DNA of 64,000 nt, taken from Flabesymbios commensalis (taxonomy: Eukaryota; Annelida; Polychaeta; Terebellida; Flabelligeridae). The DNA lies in the NCBI GenBank assembly GCA_964017125.1, contig OZ024902.1, positions 38,181,836-38,245,835 of the forward strand. Direction: 5' to 3'. The notes beneath the pieces were generated by a model, which worked only from the letters and a program-made list of their open reading frames with translations, was not told where the DNA came from and made no database searches. The position numbers and the translations under genes were made by a program. Shown here piece after piece: positions 22,801-34,800 of the stretch (positions are counted from its first letter, which is position 1; each line of letters begins with the position of its first letter).

Positions 22801-25800
22801 TCCTCTCAGCAAACACGAGAAATTCACCCAATACTGTTTCAATGTTGAGCCAACGACGGCGACGCTGGCCAACATTGAAACAGCATTGGTTGAATGCCTT
22901 GTGTATGCTCTTCTGTGTCACTGGGTTGAGGCCTAATGCACGTGCCGTGCTTACAAGCACTCTGCATCTAAATAGAAATCTCAAAATTGGAGCTCGTAGT
23001 GCAATGAAGAAAATTCTTTTTAACAGACACATGACGTTAGATATGTTCTCAGCTCAACGAATTTAACGTCATTGTCGTGGAATAATCGACAATAAAACAC
23101 ATTAAGCTCAGACAAATGCAACAGTAGAGCAAAGCTCGTACTAACAAACCAAACAGAATTGAAATCGGATAAGAATTGAGGGAGGAGAAGCATTTCTTGT
23201 GAATGGTGGACAGAGTGCCCTGATTAGGTCTTAATTAGGTCACAAGTTAATTAATAATTAAAATTCTCAAATCCCTGAGGATATTTAATACACAGGCCCA
23301 AGCTCTTTCAAACAAACCGAACAGAATTAAAATCGGATAAGAATTGAGGGAGGAGAAGCATTTCTTGTAAATGGTGGACAGATTGCCCTATATAATTAGG
23401 TCTTAATTAGGTCATAAGTTAAATAATAATTAAAATTTCTCAAATCCGCGAGGAAGTTTAATGCACAGGCCTAAGCTCTTTCAAACAAACCAAACATAAT
23501 TGAAATCGGATAATAATTAAGGGAGGAGAAGCATTTCTTGTGAATGGTGGACAGAGTGCCCTAAGTAGGTCTTAATTAGGTCAGAGGTTAATTAATAATT
23601 AAAATTTCTCAAATCCGTGAGGAAATTTAATGCACAGGCCCAAGCTCTTTCAAACAAACCAAACAGAATTGAAATCGGATAAGAATTGAGGGAGAAGAAG
23701 CATATTTTGTGAATTGTGGACAGACGACAGACAACAGACGACAGACGAGAGACGCAACACGATGGCATAAGCTTATCTAGGCCTAAAGGCCGGATGAGCT
23801 AAAAATGATATCGACAGCTTGGTGAAAAGCATGCTTTCATTTCATCTGCAGCATCATGAAATACAAAATAGAACCCTTGATCAGAACATCAGGGTGATTT
23901 GATGGGGTATTACCCATCTAACCCTTTATTATCCCTGTACCCTCTAAGGGATGTCTTGGTATAGCCCCATGCTGGGGTCTAGATGTGATTTACCTGCCAC
24001 AGACTTTACAATTGGACAGAATTGGACCAAAAACAACGAAAATAAGCTATTGTCAGCCACTTCAACCTTGATTTGACCTTGCTGTGACCTTGAGATGACC
24101 TTGTCATGACCATGACAATGTCATGATCTTGGGGTAACACCCCCATGAAGCCCAACCTCAAACCATACTACCACAGCATGAGCATTTTAGTTGGAATCCA
24201 CCAGCTTTATCATGTTTATTGGAAGTGCATCTGTACAATGTTTGTTGCATTAAAACGATAAGGTATATCACTTCAATTACAACTATTAATAAACTGAATT
24301 TTCAAAACTTGTGACATACAGTAGGTCTGGTTTTGATGTGGCGCGTCACATAACTAGAAGAATTTGAGGCATGTGTGTCAATTGAGTGCCCCCAACATCA
24401 CATACAGCGGTTTTTTTACCATTATTAGACTTTTGTGACTTTGACAGATGGGTCAAGGTCACCCATCTTTAAACTTGACCTAGACTTTAATGAAGTATAT
24501 CACTGTTATTGAAATGGAACTGTTAGCTTCAGTTGTTATTGAAATATTGTGGTGACAAGAATGACAGGATGGACAGATGGTCAGACAATCTGAAAAAAAA
24601 CATAAAGCCTTCTCTCGCTCTGTGGCCGAGGCATACAAATTTAAATGAGTAATTTCTCACTAATTTAGACAGAATTAATGATAATAAAGTAATCATGAGG
24701 TAAATGTTTAACCATTGTTCTGCTACAGACCCACATTATGTTTTCCAGAAAATTTAATACAAAATAAACTTCCAATGATGAAATATTGTGTTGTAGTTAA
24801 TCAAGTCAATCAAATAATTCAAGAATATGAATGTTTTTTTTGTCACTTAACCCTTAAAGTCAATCCCCGCACTGTAAGGGTTAAATATGGAATTTGGGCT
24901 CAAATTAACGAAAGATAATTAACTCTATTAGTGAAATAAATTAATAAGATACTTTATCATAATTGTATAACAAAAGGACTGAAGTCCTATATCATCCCCC
25001 GCCATAAATTAGGTTAGACTTTTTGCGGTCACAAATATTTAAAAAATCGATTTGTGGTGGCCATTTTAAATTTCAGTAAAATCACATGCACATTTCCAGA
25101 TGGTGGGTAATGTGAATGTACAATGTGATTTATTACTGATTTCAATTTTTCAGTTTTTTGCGCCCACAAAAAAATATGAAGTGTATCCATGGCGGCCATT
25201 TTGCATTTCAGTAAAACCTTTAAAAAATCAAGTGCACATCTCCATATCATGGGGAATGTGAAAGTAAACTTTGAATAATTTCTGACTTTAAGTTTTGCGC
25301 CCACAAAAAATTCGGAGTTGACCTCTAGCGGCCATTTTGAATTTTGGTAGCATCTTTAAAAAATCACTTGCACATCCCCATGTTGCTAGGAATGTGATGG
25401 TAAAATTTGAAAAAAAATGACCAGACCAAAAAATTAAAGTTGATCTGTGGCGGCCATTTTGAATTTCAGTAAAACCTTGAAAAAGTCACCTGCACATCTC
25501 CATAGCATGGGGAATGTGATAGTAAAATTTAAATAATTTCTGACTTTAAGTTTTTTAGTTTTTGCGCCCACAAAATTTTTTAGAGTTGACCTCTGGCGGC
25601 CATATTGAATTTTGGTAAAATCTCTAAAAAATCACTTGCACATCCCCATGTTGCTAGGAATGTGATGTTAAAATTTCAAAAAAATTGACTAGTAGTTTTT
25701 GAGCCCACAAAAAAAACGTGACGCCAGACAGAATCCTGGCGCGACTAAAATCTCCCTTCCCCTACGGGCGGGGGATAAAAATGAGATACTTACTCCAGTA

Positions 25801-28800
25801 CAGCGATCAGAAGTAGTGAGCAATATCTTAGGTGTTGTTTCACGTTTGAAATATGAGGATATCTCATCACCTGCTTCATCGGCTGCAACCTGGACAAAGA
25901 AAGTAAAATATCTACATACATGTACATCCATGCATCACAAATGAAATGGGGAAAAACAAGGGGCAATAACATCAGTTTGCAAGCCTAAAAATACATAGCA
26001 TTACATGATATTGATTTTGATCTACTTAGTGAACAGTTTAACCCTTTAAGCACCAAGTCCATCTATAATCATATATATGTTTAAAGATCAAGATTTTCGA
26101 ATGGTAGTCTTAATTTAAACAAATATGAGTAATTTTCACCCACTTGAAAGTGCGGGTCACAATTGCAAGTGGGTGAAAATTTTATTAAGATGATTTGGCG
26201 GGTAAAGGGTTAACCTTTAAAGCGCTGAATTAAATGATTAAAATTTTCACCCACTTCAAGTAGTATCTTGCTACAGTGACACATAACCTCATTAAAAAAG
26301 AGGTCAGTCTGCCACCATATTGCCTCGCCCTCGTAATAGAAATTTTTAAGGGTGCATCATCCCCTGAATTCTCACATTCTGTTTTACAGTAATGTTCTAC
26401 CTATCTAGCACCGTTTGCCATGTATATTAGAGATATAACCAGAGTGTCAATGACACAGAATATCATCCTTAATTAGGGCAAGTTGATTACGAATTAAAAT
26501 TTCTGAAATCCATGAGGCAGTTCTATGCACATGCACGAGCTATTTCAAATAAACTAAAAAGAATTGAAATGGGTTAAGAATTGAGAGAGAAGAAGCATTT
26601 CTTGTGAATTGTGGACAGAGTGCCCTCATTTGGTCCTTATTAGGTCACAAGTTATTTAATAATTAAAAATTTTGAAATCGCTGAGGAAGTTTAATGCACA
26701 GACCCGAGCTCTTTCAAACAAACCAAACAGAATTGAAATCGGATAAGAAATGAGGGAGGAGAAGCATTTCTTGTGAATTGTGGACAGACGACAGACAACA
26801 GACGACAGACTACAGACGCAACAGATGGCATAAGCTCATCTTAGGCCTAAAGGCCGGATGAGCTAAAAATCAATGATGGTCGCAAGTCGGACTTTGTTGA
26901 ATTTGATCAAGTTGACATATTTGAATTTAATTGATTTAATTTGTATGAATCTGGCATGGCTGGCCAGATATCAAGCATATTAAAATTAATTATGGCCGGT
27001 AGTGAGCCATTTTGAATTTGCTCCAGTTAAAAAATTTCAGGAAATATCCCTGTCTGAAAGACTACATTCTGCTCTATAGTAATGGTCTAGCCATCTGACA
27101 AAAAGTGTCCAAATTACACTACAGAGGAGGAAATGCACAGGCAGTTATGCAAAAATTAGAAAAAAAATTATGTCTAATCCTAGCAAAGGCAGTTACAGAT
27201 AAAAGCATTCAGCAACAATTTTTCTGAGAGCTTGATGTTTCTTAATAATTCCTATCAAATCTCAATAAAGCTCATTTAAACATCAATATTTAGCCTGTTG
27301 AATGTTAGTTCACCCAAATTGCTGTGAAAGTATTGATAGGCATCTAGCATATTCATTCAACTCATAATTGCTACTCAGAGGCTGAAGCATTGCTATTTTA
27401 TGCTTCAATAACACATATAAGAAAGCAGAACTATTATTGTATATAATCCAGTAAATAATAATCGGATTGTATGTTATCATTTTTTCTCCAGAAAGTAAAA
27501 ATATGTTACCTCTTCATCATCATCTTTGACAAATGTTTCATCTGGCACTCTCTGATTTTCTATTGTCTTAGGTATTTCCTTGGCAGGTGCCTATAGTAAT
27601 AAACAAAATACTCATAGTGACATTATAGCATTCATCAACAAGATTCGAAATCAAGAAAAAACGCATTGCTTTGCACTATGAAGACATATTGAAATAAACC
27701 AGAGTGTCTATGACACAGAAGCTCATCCTTAATTAGGGCAAGTTGATTAAAAATTGAAATTTCTGAAATCCGTGAGGCAGTTTCATGCACGAGCTCTTTC
27801 AACTAAACGAAACAAAATTTAAATCAGATAAGAATTGAAGGCAAAGTATTTCTTGTGAATCTTAATTAGGCCATAACTTAATTAATAATTAAAATGTCTC
27901 AATTTCGAAAGGCAATTTAATGCACAGGCACAAGCTCTTTCAAACAAACTGAACAGAATTGAAATCAGATAAGAATTGAGGGAGGAAAAGCATTTCTTGT
28001 GAATTGTGGACAGATTGCCCTAATTGGGTCTTAATTAGGTCATAAGTTAATTAATAATAAAAATTTCTGAAATCCGTGAGGATATTTAATGCACAGGCAC
28101 AAGCTCTTTCAAACAAACCAAACAGAATTGAAATCGGATGAGAAATGAGGGAGAAAAAGCATTTCTTGTGAATTGTGGACAGAGTGCCCAAATTAGTTCC
28201 TAAAGATTCATCCAACTGCAAAATGCGCATGCCTGGGACGGTCAAGTGTAGGCCGACAGTAGCCTATAGAATACAGATTGACGGCATTAATGTAGCCACT
28301 GAACTGATTACAAGATACTACTTAAACGAGACATTGATCCAATGCTGTTTTAATGTAAGGCCAACGTCTGCGACGCTGGCCCAACATTGAACCAACATTG
28401 GATAAATGTACAACGTTTGAGAGAAAGACATTTGTATAACATTTATACAACGTCGACCCAACGTCTTTGACTTTGGTTCAACATTGCATAAAGTCATACA
28501 AATGTTTTGTGTTTACTGGGTGTCAATACAAGCTTGGGGTCAGGCAGTTTCAACATACCCTCAGTAATACAGTCAATTTGTTTGCAAGCCAGCGACCAAG
28601 TAGGGGTAAGGGCAAAGGGCTTTGAATTATTAACTCATAGATGTCGCTCAAGTATATATGAACTTGCTGTGATTTGAGAACTTGCTCTTAATGAGGCTTT
28701 GGGTATAAAACGCATATTTAGTATTATTATGGAATAAGGCCTTGGCCTACCCACGGGCACTATTGCATTCTGGGGGACCTTGTCCTGCGAATTTTGACAG

Positions 28801-31800
28801 TTAACCACACCTTTAAAGGGACATGCCCAGGTCTAAAATCATCAAAAAATCGGTGATTTTATTTTGGCTTATTAATATGACCATATGATGTAAACATGCC
28901 CATAGTATAAAACTGCAAAAGTTTCCCGTAAAAACCCCATCTTTATTAAACACTGAAAGGGTACAAACTCTTGAAGTTATCGTACCACAAGTAAATGATG
29001 ACACTGAACTTTGATTGCAATAGCCCAGTTTTTTAATTTAAAACTAAACTTTTAGGCGGGATTAAATGTATGGTCTGAAAATTTCCCTACAGTACATTCT
29101 GCCTTGATATAATATTCACCTTCTCCCCAAGCAGCTTGGCTTCTTCTTTTTTTCTTTTCGATTTTTCTTTCTTTTGCTGTGTGAAAAGAATATTGATCAA
29201 CAAAATTAATTAACCCAGGTTACAACATTAAAATATTTTTTTACTTTTAAACCATGGAGACCAACGGGGTAAATGTCTTTTTATAGCTCTTTCTGCTTTA
29301 TTTGAACACCTTTGTTATGGACCGACGGCCATTATAAATTTTTAATGCCTTCAGTGCGGGGATGTCTTAAAGTCAGTCACTGAAAGGTTTAAAACTGTGG
29401 CAAGAGTACTTAATTGATACGCTTTAACGCACATGGATGGATTTCCTGGATAAGAAAGTCGTGGGCAGAGCATGTTTTTTACTTTAGGTGTTTTTCTAAG
29501 GTATTTTGATTGTTTTAGTGACTATTCAACTGTCAAGTTCAGCATTTATGATCAATTTAAATACTTCTTACATTCAAGGAGAGATCTACAAAGTGGGGCA
29601 CTATTTTGCTCCATTTCACAACAAAATCATGTCATTTACTGGGCCACAACGAGAAGTAGAGTTTATAAAAAAAAAAAAATTATCTTTACAGTATCACATA
29701 ACCTGATAACAGTTGCATCATATATTTATACAATTTCTACAAAAAAAAAGAAGAAAAAAACAGCACAAATTAATTTTATGAAAAGTACCTGTACCTGGAA
29801 AAACATGTGCTAGACATGATGCCCGTCTGGCACTGTGTTTCAAGACACAGGGCTCAATTTACCCAGTCGCGCACGACTAAAATTTAGCTCTAAATTCAGC
29901 TGTGCTACTAGAAAAATATATTTAATGGCAATGCCCTTCTAAATTTACGGAGATGTGGTAGTAAATTGTGGGTGTTTAGTCAAGTTCAGGGTAAAATGTT
30001 CCTAAGTTATTTGTCATCTGAGCGCATGCACCGCTAAAAATTGGTTACCTAAATTGAGCCCTGAGACAGGGAGCTGCATGTTGTTTTCGGACGCGAGAAA
30101 TTCAGACAAAATGACGTCATTTTCTCCTTATCATAACAGCTTGATTCGATTTTTGCATTGCTCATATATTCTTAACGTGACCCTACAATAACTTATTAGA
30201 AGTGGCGTGTCACATATTGATCAGTCCGATGCCTTCAGGCAAACATCAAACAGATGCAACTTGACTCTAGTCTAGTGTTTTATCACTATCTGTGACTGAT
30301 GACAATGCCAGCTAGGCTTGTGCTGACAGTCCTAATCCGTAATCTTTGTAAATTTCAAACATATAACTAGACATTTTGAATGAGTCATGACGATTTCCGA
30401 GTCTAAATCAGCGGAGTTTGCCAGGAATGACAACCAACTAACAGATAGTGTATCGACATGTGTGGGTTGGGGTCAATTACACACATCAATTACAATTATG
30501 ATTAAGACTTCTTAAAAATAGGCAATTACAATTAAAATTATGAGCTGCCCAAAAAAATAATTACAATTATAATTACAATTATAATAATTTTCGTCAATTA
30601 CAATTATAAATACAATTATTTTAATATTTTCACCAATTATCTTGTAATTATCAAATTTCAATTCAATTACGATTTCAATTATATATTCTTTCTATGATGC
30701 GACTACATGTATAATACCATGTATTGCTATGTATAATACTAAAATTAGAAGCCTGATATTAGTGATAACGAGATGAACGTCAATGTCACACTCTCGATAA
30801 AAGCAAATTGTTCATTGCCGTCCAACATTATTAGGGTCCGGCAGTCACTTTTTATTGTATCACTCAGCAAATTCTAGACATTGAGCCAATGTTGTTTTGA
30901 GGTTTGGCCGGCATCGCAGCCGGTGGCACAACATTAACCCTTTAACACCTATACCGCCCAAATCCGCCCGTGGCTCATTTACCTGAACTGCCCGAATCCG
31001 CCCGGCTGCACATGGCTTTATTTACAACATCCTGGATGTTGAATGACGTCATGCATCGCGAATCTGCGCATGAGCGAATAGCCGGGACAGCTTCCGTTTC
31101 CGTTTCGCGTCAAAACAAACTGATCTTGTCATTGAACTTTTTCATTGTAAACAGCGAAATGAACCCAAAATTTGTCATTTTGTTTACAACAAAATAAACA
31201 AAATGGCGGCCGCCGATACATCGTCATCGGATGATGAAAAATTTCAAGGTTTTGATTTGGTAGACATTTTAGAAGCAGGAAAATAACACATGTGCGGGAT
31301 GATCTTCACTTTTGACAGGTTTTGCTGCTGGTGACTGTCCCGCTGTCCGTGCTGTATCTACTGACAGTAACAATGACACTGACAGTGACATTGATCTGGC
31401 GTCTAGAGACTTCGATTTTTCAATTTCTGGCCTTCAAATACGGCTGATATCGTGCCTACTGGTAATAAATTTACAGGCCCAGCACCTGGACCGGTGCATG
31501 ACAGAGACAAGTGACTGGACCTCCCTTGCGGGACTTTACCATGTTTACAGCCTTTAGTTTTTGCAACAACTTCAGTGATTGGTTGAGTTTTAAAAAGTTT
31601 TTACAAATGTCATATTTTTGATGTTGATATAATTTAAATAGTTACATCATTTTTCCCGATTTACACATTAGATTTTTGTATAAAATGATATTGATACATC
31701 ATATAATATCTGGAAACAATGTTAAAATACATGATTCACTGTCTTTTCTGTTAAATTCATTGTCTGTTACTGTTTTGATGTTATTTTCTTAAAATACTGA

Positions 31801-34800
31801 ATGACAATAAAGCATCATCATCATTATGAAGCTGAAAAGTCAGAATATAGCTCAGAATTGTATTTAAAATTTTCTTTTTTCTGTTATAGAGCTCAAATTG
31901 GCAACATATATGTGTTTGATCATAAAGTTCCTTATGTATCCTGAAAGTACATTCAATGTACATCAAAATAATTATAACTTGTAATTATAAGAAGTTAATA
32001 TTTAAAGGGACCCCTTGGGATGAGACATTTTCAATGTTGTCAATTTTGAAAATTTAATTGATATGAAGCTATATATAGCTAACTGATCTTAGCTAAAAAT
32101 ACGAAAAAGTCAAAAAACAATTTTAAAGCACCGAAAAAGAGCGAAATAGTTGTATTTCCAGGTCGTATATTGCCATGTAAACAAAACAAGTCAGCAATAT
32201 TAAGCACTTTCCATCACATATTCCCACGTATCAGTCGGTAAGATCAGAGCAGTCGCCGCTAATTGGGGGATAATTGGTGTCTCAGAGTCAGGACACGGGA
32301 GGACACACCTGCAGCACTGATTGTCTTCCCAACGCTGGGCCGATGCCTTCAGCATGTGGCCCAATGCTGTGAAAACATTCAATCGTCCTTCAGGTATACA
32401 AATAGTTTGTTTGGGTTTCTTCTGGTTTCATAGAAATGTTGATTAAAAATATTTGTAAAAATATGAAAATTCTGAAAAAAATAAAAACATGGTCCGTGGG
32501 ATACACTACTTCAGTGCGGAAGTAAAACCAAAATTGATGTCATTCCAAGGGGCTGCTTTAAAAAGTTATCTAACTTTGTATCATTGTTTAGCAAATTGCA
32601 CCGAAAACTTGCTAATATCCCAGGGAAATCGGCCACGCAAAGTGAAAATCAGCCAGGTGTTAAAGCACCATTGTCTCAGTGTCTCTTATATTTTAGGAGT
32701 TGCCAAGCACACACAAGACTTCACCCAATACTGTATCAATGTTAGTCCAGCATCATAAACAGTGGATCGCCATTGACACAACATTGGGTGAATGTCTCGT
32801 GTTTGCTGCCCAGGTGGGAATATGATTTTCTGAGGCCTACAGATAGGGCTCGACATCAAGCATTGCCTGCTTGCCCGGGGCAAGTAATGTCCAAAGGGGG
32901 ACAAGTGAAGACTACTTGGCCCGACGGGGCACGTCAAAATCGACGGTAAATACGGCAATACGAGAAGTCAGTAAGTTTGTTGACATGGGGATGACTGTGA
33001 GAGTGTCGGCTGATGATCAGCAGTCTGTAGCATGTGATGCACCATGCGCAGGGGTTTCAAAATGAAAAGAAGTATGAGAAGCAAGTAATTAAATAGGGGC
33101 TGCTAGGTGGGTCCGGGGGCATGCCCCCCCCCCCAGAAAAATTTTGAAAAAATCAGATGCAATTTGGTGCATTATGGCATTTCTTTGCTAAAAGTAGGCG
33201 TCGCATAAACAATAAATAGACGTTGCTAGCGAAGGGCGACACCTTATTTTGAAACCCCTGACGCAGTACCCTGGGGTACCAAATAGAAATCCGCAATTTT
33301 GTTTCATTATTTATTATATTTTTCAAGGCTGTACCCTGGGTACCGAAAAGTGTGAAAATAGATGTTAAGCGTTCTTATTTTGCAAAATATTCTTGTTTTG
33401 GGGGCATTTTCGTCACTAAGGGCTATTGGTAAAACATTTTTCAATGTCGGAACCTGTTGCAAAGCAAATTGCCGCCGGATTCACCAGGTGGCGCTGCAAA
33501 TCACGCGATACCCCAGGGTACAGCATGTTGCATCATGTGTTGAAATGTAAACACTAGTCAACTGGAAAAATTTGGGTGATATAAGTCAATTTTCGCATGG
33601 TTACAAGATAATGCGGGAATCCATGGTTTGAAAAGTTATGTTAATGGGGGCATACTGTCTCTGTGACCACTTGTTTGTTAATTTCAATTCTATTTTAAAA
33701 AATTTCACTGATTTGAATCAAAGCTTGCTTGTTTACGTTGTCGATATCATAGATATAGAAAGCTCGGAATCTCACGCCGATGTCATTGTGTACCGAACTC
33801 CCTGAACACTATAATGATTACTGGCCGCCATGAGGGAGTTCGGTACACATCACTGTCCAAAATGTGAGATTCCCAACTTGTCTATATAATACATCTATAG
33901 TTGCAGTCAACTTCTAGCAGCGTTGGGTGTTTTTTGCTGATTTCTCAGTCAATTCTAAATCAATTTCCATGAAATTTTGCAAGCACTCTTTTCAACTATT
34001 CCGGCGCCTAACAGGGTTTCCCCCAGAAAAATGAGAAAGCATCATGGTACTTGGTGGTTCGGCTTCAGCGCGGCGCACAATTTGCGCGCGGCGCACAATT
34101 TGCGCGCGGCGCCCAATTTGCGCACGGCGCACAATTCGCGCGCGGTGCACAATTTGCGGCGCGCACAGTCTAGGGGGTCTGGGGGGCATGCTCCCCCTTG
34201 AAATTTTAATCAGAAAACCTCTTTATATGCATTTTGGTGGCTTATAGCAGTAATTTGTATCCACTGTTTGTGCTGGTAAAAAATTAGACACTGATTCTGC
34301 ATGTAGACTGATATAGGCCTATGGAAACTGAGTGCCAGTTTGACATTTAAAACCCTTGTGATATAGACCACCAATTTTCTCATATGTAGAAAGCAAATTA
34401 TTTTTAAATAGGACTAGAGGCCTATGCAGTGACGAATGAAATATGTAGTGTCTAGGCCTATTTTGTCTAGTTATGCCCCTGTATCAAACTATGATAACAG
34501 AGAAATACCATGAGATGGGGGCCTGAGATGATTCTTGTCTGACAAGACTATTGGATTAAATCGCATTGTGAATAATTAAAAACAATAGACTAGCCTACAT
34601 TTTTTATTCACAAAAATGAATTCGAAAAAATCTTTGGACCATTAGACACTAGGCATAACGTAATGATTCAAAATTGGTCAATACAAGATCTGTTCATAGC
34701 ATGCTGTATGTTTGTGGTTGATTGATAAATTAATTAGGCTTTAATAGATCAGTGCCACGCCGTTGGATTATCATCAGAACTTGCTAATACTAGAAAACAA

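Noticed and set aside
33977-34247. Frames with ARRTIC or RAAHNL repeats
   Set aside because: Produced by an 18-bp minisatellite inside a non-autonomous element.
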